64,000 nucleotides of DNA, from NCBI RefSeq assembly GCF_003711805.1, contig NZ_QXCP01000005.1, positions 124,001 to 188,000 on the forward strand, in the 5' to 3' direction. Under the pieces are notes generated by a model. That model was not told the origin of the DNA. It saw only the letters and a list, made by a program, of their open reading frames with translations, and did not search any database. Made by a program: the position numbers and the translations under genes. Positions 45,796 to 56,009 of this stretch are shown piece after piece. Origin of the DNA: Brachybacterium sp. EE-P12. GTDB taxonomy: Bacteria > Actinomycetota > Actinomycetes > Actinomycetales > Dermabacteraceae. Every line of letters starts with the position of its first letter. Within the stretch, counting starts at the first letter, position 1.

Positions 45796-46338
45796 ATGAC
45801 GACGAGGCACGGGCGGGCTCTGAGCTCGTTGCTGACCGCAGGACACCGGCTGCGCCGGATCTGGTGGCGGCTGCGCAGGCCGCGCACCTTCGGCGTGAAG
45901 GTGCTGCTGCTCCACCCCGAGCAGCCTGAGCGTTTCCTCGCCGTGCGCCACTCCTACGTGGACCAGGACCGGTGGGCGCTGCCCGGCGGGCGCTACCGCC
46001 CGGCGCGGGAGACACCCTCCGACGCGGCGCGCCGCGAGGTGCACGAGGAGCTCGGCCTCGGCATCGCGGGCGAGCTCGCGGAGCTGAGGACGCTCGAGGC
46101 GAGGACCGAGGGCAAGCGCGACACCCTCACGCTGCTGTCGGGGAGGGCCGACGGGGTGGAGGTGCGCACCTCGCTCGAGCTGCGCGAGGCACGCTGGCTG
46201 CGCACCGACCTCGCCGACGTGCCGGCCGGGGACCCCGTCTCGCGCTGGCTCCGCCTCGCGCTCGAGGTCGGCACCGGCCGGGCCGACGAGGGGACACCCC
46301 GGCCAGGACGCCGGCCTTGTGGACGTCCGCCCGCGTGA
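45796..46338 (+). CDS. Nudix hydrolase-like protein with an altered C-terminus
   Basis: 180 residues, ATG 4 bases after uvrB. Arg-rich N-terminus, then FGVKVLLLHPE and a Nudix box in which ETPSDAARREVHEELGL is canonical, but the leading Gly is one residue too far away (GGRYRPARE). Fold likely ends near residue 155; the last about 15 residues (GTPRPGRRPCGRPPA) are encoded antisense to a hipA remnant and are probably acquired by deletion. Substrate unknown (nucleoside diphosphate derivatives in the family). Likely co-transcribed with uvrB. Confidence 0.8.
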   Translation: MTTRHGRALSSLLTAGHRLRRIWWRLRRPRTFGVKVLLLHPEQPERFLAVRHSYVDQDRWALPGGRYRPARETPSDAARREVHEELGLGIAGELAELRTLEARTEGKRDTLTLLSGRADGVEVRTSLELREARWLRTDLADVPAGDPVSRWLRLALEVGTGRADEGTPRPGRRPCGRPPA

Positions 46339-46375
46339 CGAAGCGCAGGGTGCCGAGCTCCGGGAGATCGCTCAC
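46298..46375 (-). pseudogene. N-terminal remnant of a HipA-type kinase toxin gene
   Basis: On the minus strand a GTG at 46375 overlaps the stop of the HipB-like gene (GTGA), the normal hipB-hipA arrangement. The first about 26 codons read VSDLPELGTLRFVTRADVHKAG-like sequence, matching the HipA N-terminal pattern (ADVYKxGxLAG). After VLAG the frame diverges into arginine-rich antisense sequence of the Nudix gene; more than 90% of hipA is gone. Assignment rests on a short match plus context. Confidence 0.5.
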
Positions 46376-46599
46376 GGCGTGACCGCCACCTGGAGGCCGA
46401 GCACGGTGAGCACGCTCAGCACTGACCGCAGGGCCGGACGGCCCGCGCCGGACTCGATGTCGCGCAGCGTCCGGTCCGACACCCCGGCCAGCTCCCCGAG
46501 CTGCTGCGAGGAAGTCTGCCACCGCTGCCCCTGTTTCGGAAGAATGCTGCCGAAGTCCCCGGATGACTGTGCGATGTCCTGCCGCACTGTGCCCGTCAA
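46372..46599 (-). CDS. HipB/Y4mF-like XRE-family helix-turn-helix antitoxin
   Basis: 75 residues with a TTG start at 46599, or 71 from GTG 46587. HTH core QQLGELAGVSDRTLRDIESG (about residues 32-51), followed by the family end RPALRSVLSVLTVLGLQVAV. This is the antitoxin/operator-binding partner of HipA kinases. Its toxin partner is reduced to a short fragment, so the gene may be decaying; the residues before the HTH (RWQTSS) differ from the usual GLTQ. The two start choices both lack a good SD. Confidence 0.7.
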   Translation of the reverse strand: MTGTVRQDIAQSSGDFGSILPKQGQRWQTSSQQLGELAGVSDRTLRDIESGAGRPALRSVLSVLTVLGLQVAVTP

Positions 46600-46624
46600 C
46601 TCGCACTCGGCAGAATGCTTCCGA
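46536..46624. repeat. Inverted repeat pair at the hipB-like gene
   Basis: TCGGAAGAATGCTGCCGA (46536-46553, inside the hipB-like coding sequence) and TCGGCAGAATGCTTCCGA (46607-46624, upstream of it) are inverted copies matching at 16 of 18 positions. HipB proteins bind pairs of inverted operators, so these may be operator sites; chance duplication is possible. Confidence 0.3.
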
Positions 46625-46703
46625 TTCTCTCCAGGGTGCCCGCGCGGGGGCTCAGCAGTGTCCCGGCATCGACGAGCGCGGCGTTCTCAGTGCGGCTGTG
46701 TGC

Positions 46704-47183
46704 TCAGCGCGGCGGCTGCTCGGCACGCTCCCAGCTCTCGACAGGGCCGGCCACCACCTCGAACAGCGGATGCACCGTCGGCCCCTCGAATGCGTTCGCA
46801 CGCTCCCAGAGCTCGGGACTGCGCTCTTCGAGCTTGTGGAGCAGATGTCGCCATTCGAGGTCGAGCTGACCGACGGTGACCGGGATCCTCGGCACAGCTG
46901 CGTCGCGTCCGTCCCCGCCCTCGACCGCGGGAGCGGGCCGGTGGTCGATGCGCGAGCGGTCGAAGCGGTACCCGCGCGTCGACGCCTCCTCGGCGAGGAC
47001 CTCGAGATACGCGCCGACCGATACGAGGGGATCGGCCTGCGCGCGGAAGCGCTCGAGCTGGGGATGGGTTCGGTAGCCTCGCGTGCGCCCGGCCAGCACC
47101 GCCTGGGCCAGCAGCGACTCGCGCCAGCAGCCCGTGAGGCCCTGGCGGTCGAGATGGCGGGGGTGCAGCGACCACAGACGCAT
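46704..47183 (-). CDS. Pyrimidine dimer DNA glycosylase-like protein (Pyr_excise family)
   Basis: 159 residues from ATG 47183 (complement), with GAGGGAAG 8 bases upstream. Starts MRLWSLHPRHLDRQGL and continues with CWRESLLAQAVLAGRTRGY and HPQLERFRAQ, the pattern of the T4 endonuclease V/Pyr_excise relatives widespread in bacteria. An Arg/Trp-containing C-terminal half (LEWRHLLHKLEERSPELW) is present. T4-type enzymes nick at UV dimers; whether the bacterial relatives do is not settled. An in-frame ATG 6 codons upstream is an alternative start. Lies close to uvrB and uvrA. Confidence 0.8.
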   Translation of the reverse strand: MRLWSLHPRHLDRQGLTGCWRESLLAQAVLAGRTRGYRTHPQLERFRAQADPLVSVGAYLEVLAEEASTRGYRFDRSRIDHRPAPAVEGGDGRDAAVPRIPVTVGQLDLEWRHLLHKLEERSPELWERANAFEGPTVHPLFEVVAGPVESWERAEQPPR

Positions 47184-47337
47184 CGGGCCATCTTCCCTCA
47201 TCCGCCGAGCCGAGGCGAAGGTCGTGCGCCGAGCGCGACGATCGTCTCCCCGCACGCACAGGAACCCCCGATAGCGTCGTGAGCACGCCGCACACCGCGG
47301 CGCGCGACGCATCCCGCCGCGACAGAAGGAGGACCCC

Positions 47338-48039
47338 GTGCCCCAGTCCCAGTGCTCCCGGTTCGTGTCCCTGGCCGTCGGCACCGCCGCCGCGTCGGGC
47401 CTCGGGATGATCCCGGTGCACCGCCTCCCGCGCCCGGTGCGCGCCGGCTATGTCGCGTTCCCCGCGGTGCTGACCACCGGCGTCAGCCTCCTGGCACAGC
47501 AAGGGCGCATGGACCTGTCGGCCGAGGAGGAGCCGAGTGCTCACGGCCTGCGGCCGCCGACGGGGCTCGAGACCGCGCTCTCGCTCGCCCTCGGCGGCCT
47601 GATGGTCGGGGCGGGTGTGGTGGGTCTGCGCCTGGACCGCGGGGCAGAGAACTTCCTCCGGCGCCGCGGCGTGCCCGCCCCGCGCGTCTGGATCGGCCTC
47701 GCCACCGGCGCCGTGACCCTGGCCTCGACCCTGCTCGACGAGCGAGGCTCCGCGCCGGGCACCACGTCGACGCAGGAGCGGGTCCTCGCCCTCCTGACCC
47801 GCGAGGATCCGATGGGCCTCGCCCCGGGCACGGACGGCATGCCCGAGGACGAGTACGGGCCCGAGGCGGAGGCGATCGCGGAGCTGCTGGACACCGGCGC
47901 CGTGCCCACGGCCGCACAGCTCGACGAGGTCTGGGAGAAGTGGTTCTCCCAGTCGCTCAGCCCGCTCCTCGGCGCCGGCCGCATGGACTCCCTGCTCGAG
48001 GCGCTCTCCGCATCGGCCCCGGAGGATCCCGGCGCGTAG
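47338..48039 (+). CDS. Hypothetical membrane protein
   Basis: 233 residues from GTG 47338 with AGAAGGAGGA upstream. Hydrophobic segments at about residues 10-25, 40-58, 80-100 and 118-133 suggest three or four membrane helices, followed by a soluble acidic C-terminal region (about residues 140-233) with helical LDEVWEKWFSQSLSPLLG. No family recognised with certainty; related actinobacterial proteins of unknown function exist by my recollection. Divergent from the dimer glycosylase-like gene; a TAGCGT (47272-47277) could be its -10. Confidence 0.65.
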   Translation: MPQSQCSRFVSLAVGTAAASGLGMIPVHRLPRPVRAGYVAFPAVLTTGVSLLAQQGRMDLSAEEEPSAHGLRPPTGLETALSLALGGLMVGAGVVGLRLDRGAENFLRRRGVPAPRVWIGLATGAVTLASTLLDERGSAPGTTSTQERVLALLTREDPMGLAPGTDGMPEDEYGPEAEAIAELLDTGAVPTAAQLDEVWEKWFSQSLSPLLGAGRMDSLLEALSASAPEDPGA

Positions 48040-48066
48040 TGCCCGCGGCGAACGGCGGAGGTCTGC

Positions 48067-48072
48067 TAGGAT
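48067..48072 (+). promoter_or_regulatory. Putative -10 box (TAGGAT) for a leaderless kinase mRNA
   Basis: TAGGAT ends 6 bases before ATG 48079, the same spacing as before coaE and uvrA. Supports ATG 48079 over GTG 48076. Confidence 0.5.
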
Positions 48073-48078
48073 CGAGTG

Positions 48079-48672
48079 ATGACGACTCCCCGCAGCGCGC
48101 CGCCGTTCGTCGTCGTGCGCGGCAACTCCGCCTCGGGGAAGTCGACGGTCGCACGCCGGGTCCAGCGCGCCCTTCCGCGCGGGGAGGTCGCGGTGATCGG
48201 GCAGGATCATGTGCGGCGGGAGCTGCTGTGGGAGCGCGACAGCGGCCAGGGCGACACGATCGGCCTGCTCGAGTCTATGGTCCGGCACTGCCTCGGGATC
48301 GGGCGGATCACGCTTCTCGAGGGCATCTTCGGCGCCGACCGGTACCACGGCATGTTCGCGCGGATGCTGCGTGATGCCCCTGGTCCGACCCTGGTGTACT
48401 ACCTCGACGTGAGCCTGCCGGAGACCCTGCGGCGCCACGCCGGCAAGCCGATCGCGGGGCATGTGGCCCCTGAAGAGGTCGTGTCCTGGTACCGGCCCCA
48501 CGACGTGCTCGGCGTCCCCGGGGAGCAGGTCCTCGCCGAGGAGCTCGACGAGGACCAGGTGGTCGAACGGGTCCTCGCGGACCTCTCGATGCTCCGCACC
48601 GGGCCGCGAGAGCGTGAGGGTCCGACGCCGTCCGCTCCTGAGGAGTTCACTTCTCCGCCGAGCGCTCCGTGA
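48079..48672 (+). CDS. P-loop NTPase kinase (AAA_33/zeta-toxin-like)
   Basis: 197 residues. Walker A GNSASGKST at residues 15-23, then IGQDHVRRELLWERD (nucleobase/substrate-site pattern of the polynucleotide-kinase-like group), and VYYLDVSLPETLRRH as the Walker-B strand and lid. Similar small kinases are annotated as AAA family ATPase or zeta toxin-like; substrate unknown. C-terminal 25 residues are Pro/Glu-rich and overlap the convergent polymerase gene by 26 bases. No epsilon-type antitoxin gene is adjacent. Confidence 0.8.
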   Translation: MTTPRSAPPFVVVRGNSASGKSTVARRVQRALPRGEVAVIGQDHVRRELLWERDSGQGDTIGLLESMVRHCLGIGRITLLEGIFGADRYHGMFARMLRDAPGPTLVYYLDVSLPETLRRHAGKPIAGHVAPEEVVSWYRPHDVLGVPGEQVLAEELDEDQVVERVLADLSMLRTGPREREGPTPSAPEEFTSPPSAP

Positions 48673-50407
48673 TCGCGAGATCCAGCGGGAAGTCGATCGG
48701 GCTGCCGGGGAAGAGCAGGCGCCCGGCGGCGTCGGCGCTCTCGCAGATCGCGGCGGCCGCGGCCTCCGCCTGGGCGGCCGGGGCGTGGACGATCACCTCG
48801 TCGTGCAGGAAGAACGCCAGGTGCGCGCGGCGGGCGAACACCGGTCCCGAGGGGTCGGCCCGCTCGTCGGCGGCGACCTCCGGGAGCTGCGCGAGCCGCA
48901 GCCGCAGCGCCGCCATCCACGACAGCGCCCATTCCGCCGCGGTGCCCTGCACCACGAAGTTGCGGGTGAACCGGCCCCGGTCGCGGGCCGAGCGCCGGGC
49001 CCGCTCCTGCTCGCCGGCGCCCGCGTCGGGGCCGTTCGCGCTGCGCTGGGCGGCGGTCCATGCCGCGTCCGGTGCGGGGGAGGAGCGGCCCAGCCAGGTG
49101 GTCACCGTCCCGCCCCGCTCCCCGGTCGCCGCCGCCCCGTCCACCAGGGCCATGGCGTCGGGGAAGGTCTGCCGGAGTCTCGGCACTACCCGCCCGCTGT
49201 CGCCGGTGGTCCCGCCGTACAGCGCGCCGAGCACGCCGATCTTGGCCTCCTGCCGGCTCGGGACCACGCCCGCCTCGACGATGCCGGAGTAGAGGTCCTT
49301 CCCGGCCCCGGCCGCGATCATCTCCCCGTCCCCGGACATCGCCGCGAGCACCCGCGGCTCGAGCTGGGAGACGTCGGCGCTGACGAGCCGCCACCCCGGG
49401 TCCGCACGCAGCGCCGGGCGCAGTCGGCGCGGGATCTGCAGCGCCCCGCCGCCGCTGGAGGCCCAGCGTCCCGTCACCACGCCGCCCGGCACGTAGACCG
49501 GCCGGTACCGGCCCTCGTGCACCCACTCGTCCAGCCACGTCCAGCCGTTGGCGGTCAGCAGGCGGGACATCTTCTTGTACCGCAGCAGCGGCTCGATCGC
49601 AGGGTGCTGGTGCTCCTGCAGCTCCCACTGCGAGGTCGAGGGGACGTCGATCCCGGCGCGGTGCAGGGCGCGCAGCAGCTTCGGCGGGGAGTCCAGCGAC
49701 ACGGTCGGGTCCTCGAGCGCGGCGCGGACCTCGGCGGCGACCTGCACCATCCGCGCGGGGAGCGCGCCGGGGGAGGGGCGCGCCCCCAGGGCCTCGGTGA
49801 GGATCCGGTCGTGCTCCGCGATGTCCCAGGGGATGCCGGCGGCCTGCAGCTCCGCGGCGATCAGCGCCCCGGCGGACTCCGCAGCCAGCAGCAGTCGCAG
49901 CCGGGCCGGGTCCTCTGCCGAGTCGGTCGCCGCCTGCTGCCGGGAGAGCTCCGCGCAGGTCTCCTCGATCCCGTCGGGCACGCCGTGGGCGGCGGAGGGG
50001 CGCGCCTCGAGGTCGAAGAGCGTCGCGCCGTGGTCGCGCCGCGGCTCCTCCGGCTCGAGCGGGGTGTCCCACGCGGTCGCCTCCCGCAGCGGTCCCGGCT
50101 CCGCCACGAGCTGGGAGTGGCGCAGGATCCGGTGGACCAGGCGCAGGTCGTGGCAGCGCGAGAGCGTCACCCCGGCCGCGAGCAGCCGCGGGTACCAGGC
50201 CGCGGCGTCGCTGAACACCCAGCGGGGGGAGTGCTCCTCCTCGAGCTCGCGGACGAGGACGGGCAGCTCCGCGAGGGAGCACTCCCGGTCCTCGAGCACG
50301 GCGCCGTCCGCCGCGACGGAGCGCATCACGACCCGTCCGGCGGTCCCGCGCCCGAGCACGCACCGCGCCGGGACGGGCGCGGCCGTCGCGGGCGGGGGAG
50401 AGGTCAC
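48647..50407 (-). CDS. Bifunctional 3'-5' exonuclease/DNA polymerase (second family-A polymerase)
   Basis: 586 residues from GTG 50407 (complement), overlapping the MBL gene stop. Polymerase motif A SADVSQLEPRVLAAMSGD (about residues 345-362), motif B RQEAKIGVLGALYGG and motif C FLHDEVIVHAP are intact. The N-terminal domain resembles a degenerate 3'-5' exonuclease and I see no DxE metal site. No 5'-3' exonuclease domain. Such polymerases accompany PolA in many actinobacteria. The shared upstream promoter has a LexA box, so it is probably damage-inducible. Confidence 0.9.
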   Translation of the reverse strand: MTSPPPATAAPVPARCVLGRGTAGRVVMRSVAADGAVLEDRECSLAELPVLVRELEEEHSPRWVFSDAAAWYPRLLAAGVTLSRCHDLRLVHRILRHSQLVAEPGPLREATAWDTPLEPEEPRRDHGATLFDLEARPSAAHGVPDGIEETCAELSRQQAATDSAEDPARLRLLLAAESAGALIAAELQAAGIPWDIAEHDRILTEALGARPSPGALPARMVQVAAEVRAALEDPTVSLDSPPKLLRALHRAGIDVPSTSQWELQEHQHPAIEPLLRYKKMSRLLTANGWTWLDEWVHEGRYRPVYVPGGVVTGRWASSGGGALQIPRRLRPALRADPGWRLVSADVSQLEPRVLAAMSGDGEMIAAGAGKDLYSGIVEAGVVPSRQEAKIGVLGALYGGTTGDSGRVVPRLRQTFPDAMALVDGAAATGERGGTVTTWLGRSSPAPDAAWTAAQRSANGPDAGAGEQERARRSARDRGRFTRNFVVQGTAAEWALSWMAALRLRLAQLPEVAADERADPSGPVFARRAHLAFFLHDEVIVHAPAAQAEAAAAAICESADAAGRLLFPGSPIDFPLDLAITERSAEK

Positions 50408-51081
50408 CAGCCCCGCTCGCGCCAGGCGGGCAGCGAGGGGCGTTCGGCACCGAGGGTGGTGTCGTCCCCGTGGCCCGGGTACACCCAGGTCGAGTCCTCG
50501 AGCCGGTCGAAGACCCGTTGCTCCACGTCGTCGATCAGCTGCGCGAAGCGCTGCGGGTCCCGGTCCGTGTTGCCCACCCCGCCGGGGAACAGGGAATCGC
50601 CGGTGAAGAGGTGGTCGCCCTCGTCCCCGCCGTGCCACAGCACCGCGACCGAGCCCGGGGTGTGGCCGCGCAGGTGGATGATCTCGACCCGCTGCTCGCC
50701 GAACTCGATCACGTCCCCGTGCTCGAGCGGGAGATCGATCTTCTCCGCGATCTCCCTGGCGTCGGCGGCCCCGGCGGCGGTGCGCGCACCGGTCGCCGCG
50801 ATCATCTCCGCCAGGGCGCCCACGTGGTCGTGGTGGCTGTGCGTGGTGACGATGACGTCCAGCCAGTCGTGCTCGGCGCCCGCGGCGACCATGCGCCGCA
50901 GGGCGTCCGGCTCCGCGGCCGCGTCGATCAGCAGCTGCGCCCCCGTCGACCGACAGGTCAGCAGGTAGGCGTTGTTGTCCATCGGGCCGACGGACAGCTT
51001 GCGGATCTGCAGGTGCTCGAGGTCGCGCACGGCGGGCTCGCCGCCCGGCTTGACGTGTCCGGTGTACTCGTGATCAGCCAT
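50404..51081 (-). CDS. MBL-fold metallo-hydrolase
   Basis: 225 residues from ATG 51081 (complement). Metal motif THSHHDHVG (HxHxDH = H81, H83, D85, H86), then HLRGHTPGSV, FTGDSLFPGGVGNT and the late His in YPGHGDD; glyoxalase II-like arrangement. Small thiolester or phosphodiester substrates are typical; not predictable here. First gene of the MBL-polymerase pair, divergent from uvrA across 72 bases. A CATACT -10 box lies 6 bases before the ATG, so the mRNA is probably leaderless. Confidence 0.9.
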   Translation of the reverse strand: MADHEYTGHVKPGGEPAVRDLEHLQIRKLSVGPMDNNAYLLTCRSTGAQLLIDAAAEPDALRRMVAAGAEHDWLDVIVTTHSHHDHVGALAEMIAATGARTAAGAADAREIAEKIDLPLEHGDVIEFGEQRVEIIHLRGHTPGSVAVLWHGGDEGDHLFTGDSLFPGGVGNTDRDPQRFAQLIDDVEQRVFDRLEDSTWVYPGHGDDTTLGAERPSLPAWRERGW

Positions 51082-51087
51082 GGGCTC

Positions 51088-51147
51088 AGTATGTCGCCCA
51101 CATCTCCCCCGAACAACTGTTCGAAGGTCCGGGCGCGCCCCTAGAAT
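51088..51147. promoter_or_regulatory. Divergent promoters of MBL/polymerase and uvrA around a LexA (SOS) box
   Basis: CGAACAACTGTTCG at 51110-51123 has perfect CGAAC and GTTCG half-sites of the actinobacterial/Gram-positive LexA operator. Plus strand: TAGAAT (51142-51147) is 6 bases before the uvrA GTG, with a -35 at 51119-51125. Minus strand: CATACT (51088-51093) is 6 bases before the MBL ATG, with TTGTTC (51111-51116) at 17-base spacing. The box overlaps the -35 region of both promoters, so LexA should repress both. Confidence 0.8.
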
Positions 51148-51153
51148 GCCCGG

Positions 51154-54021
<2,868 letters not shown>

Positions 54022-54033
54022 GCGAGGTCCTCG

Positions 54034-55971
54034 ATGGCTGATCCGGCGACCTATCGTCCCGCCACCGGCACGATCCCCACCCGCCCTGGGGTCTACCGGT
54101 TCCGGGACGAGCACGGCCGCGTCATCTACGTCGGCAAGGCGAAGAACCTCCGCCAGCGCCTGGTGAACTACTTCCAGGACCTCTCCGTCCTGCACGAGCG
54201 GACCCGGCGCATGGTCACCACCGCCGCGAGCGTCGAATGGACGGTGGTGGGCACCGAGGTCGAGGCGCTCACCCTCGAGTACACCTGGATCAAGGAGTTC
54301 GACCCGCGGTTCAACGTCAAGTTCCGCGACGACAAGTCCTACCCCTATCTCGTGCTGACGATGGGGGAGAAGGTGCCGCGCGTGCACATCACCCGTCGGC
54401 CTCGGGCCAAGGGCGACCGCACCTTCGGCCCGTACCCGCAGGTCGGCGCCATCCGCGAGACCCTCGACCTGATGCTGCGGGTCTTCCCGATCCGCTCCTG
54501 CACCGCCGGGGTGTACCGCCGGGCAGAGCGGTCCGGGCGGCCCTGCCTGCTCGGCTTCATCGGCAAGTGCTCCGCGCCCTGCGTCGGGGACATCACCGAG
54601 GACGAGCACCGTCGCCTCGCCGAGCAGTTCGCGGACTTCATGGCCGGCAACACCTCGAAGTACACCCGCCGCATCGAGCAGCGGATGAAGGCCGCCGCCG
54701 CGGCGATGGACTACGAGACCGCCGCGAGCCTGCGCGACGACCTGCAGGCGCTCGAGAAGGTGATGGAGAAGAACTCCGTGGTGCTCTCCGACGCGACCGA
54801 CGCCGATCTGATCGGCCTCGCGCAGGACGAGCTCGAGGCCTCCGTGCAGGTCTTCCACGTGCGCGGAGGGCGGATCCGCGGCCAGCGCGGCTGGACCGCG
54901 GAGATCCTCGACGACAGCGGTGCCCCCGACCTCGTCGAACGGGCGCTGACCACCCTGTACTCCGAGGGCGAGGCGCCGAAGGAGGTCCTCGTCCCGGTCC
55001 TGCCCACGAACCTCGCGCAGGTCCGCGAGCTGATGGGCCGCACCGTCGACCTGCGCGTGCCGCAGCGCGGCGAGAAGAAGGACCTGCTGCGCACCGTCTC
55101 GGACAACGCGACCGAGGCGCTGCGCCTGCACCGCCTGAAGCGCACCGGTGACCTCACCGCCCGCACCAAGGCGCTCGAGGACCTGGGGGAGGCCCTCGAC
55201 CTCGCCGAGCCTCCGCTGCGGATCGAGTGCTTCGACATCTCCCACTCCCACGGCACGAACGTCGTCGGCTCCCAGGTCGTCTTCGAGGACGGGCTGCCGA
55301 AGAAGAGCGAGTACCGCCGCTACTCCGTGACCGGCGCCGCCGCCCGCGACGACACCGCCTCGATGCACGACGTCCTCACCCGCCGCCTGAAGCACCACCT
55401 GGACCCGCCTCCGCCGGTCGAGGACGAGGACGGCCGGCCCCGGCGCTTCGCCTACCCGCCCTCGCTGATCCTCGTCGACGGCGGCCCCCCTCAGGTCGCC
55501 GCGGCGCAGCGGGCGATGGACGAGCTCGGCATCACGGACATCGCCCTGGCCGGCATCGCCAAGCGTCTCGAGGAGATCTGGCTGCCCGGCGAGGAGTACC
55601 CGGTGATCCTGCCCCGCACCTCCGAGGCCCTCTTCCTCGTCCAGCGCCTGCGGGACGAGGCGCACCGCTTCGCGATCACCTACCACCGCTCCAAGCGGGG
55701 CCGCGCCATGCAGGCCAGCGCCCTCGACGGGATCCCGGGGCTCGGACCGGCCCGTCGACGCGCGCTGCTGGACCGCTTCGTCACCGTCTCGGCGATCCGG
55801 GAGGCGAGCGAGGAGGAGCTCACCGAGGTCGACGGGATCGGGCCCGCGTTGGCCGGGCAGATCACCGCCGCGCTAACATCCGCACAGGAGAACGGCGCGG
55901 ACCCCGACACCGCGGAGGACGCCCTCGGCGTCACCGTGGACATGGCGACCGGCGAGATCCTCGAGGGCTGA
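54034..55971 (+). CDS. uvrC: Excinuclease ABC subunit UvrC
   Basis: Makes both incisions around the lesion. 645 residues. GIY-YIG nuclease domain at the N-terminus ([24 protein letters not shown], the first 40 residues), UVR motif [19 protein letters not shown] (about 226-244), the RNase H-like 5' incision domain ([26 protein letters not shown]) and C-terminal tandem HhH ([26 protein letters not shown]). ATG 12 bases after uvrA, so co-transcribed and likely SOS-controlled too. Confidence 0.98.
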   Translation: MADPATYRPATGTIPTRPGVYRFRDEHGRVIYVGKAKNLRQRLVNYFQDLSVLHERTRRMVTTAASVEWTVVGTEVEALTLEYTWIKEFDPRFNVKFRDDKSYPYLVLTMGEKVPRVHITRRPRAKGDRTFGPYPQVGAIRETLDLMLRVFPIRSCTAGVYRRAERSGRPCLLGFIGKCSAPCVGDITEDEHRRLAEQFADFMAGNTSKYTRRIEQRMKAAAAAMDYETAASLRDDLQALEKVMEKNSVVLSDATDADLIGLAQDELEASVQVFHVRGGRIRGQRGWTAEILDDSGAPDLVERALTTLYSEGEAPKEVLVPVLPTNLAQVRELMGRTVDLRVPQRGEKKDLLRTVSDNATEALRLHRLKRTGDLTARTKALEDLGEALDLAEPPLRIECFDISHSHGTNVVGSQVVFEDGLPKKSEYRRYSVTGAAARDDTASMHDVLTRRLKHHLDPPPPVEDEDGRPRRFAYPPSLILVDGGPPQVAAAQRAMDELGITDIALAGIAKRLEEIWLPGEEYPVILPRTSEALFLVQRLRDEAHRFAITYHRSKRGRAMQASALDGIPGLGPARRRALLDRFVTVSAIREASEEELTEVDGIGPALAGQITAALTSAQENGADPDTAEDALGVTVDMATGEILEG

Positions 55972-56009
55972 GCGACCGGCCCGCCCACCCCGATCCGGAA
56001 GGAGACCCC

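Noticed and set aside
46563-47282. Plus-strand frame opposite the dimer glycosylase-like gene
   Set aside because: The minus strand gives a family-like protein with a good SD; the plus frame has no motif.
48079-50407. Kinase plus polymerase as a new defence system
   Set aside because: The genes are convergent, not an operon, and the polymerase and MBL gene form a common core-genome pair with a separate SOS-type promoter.
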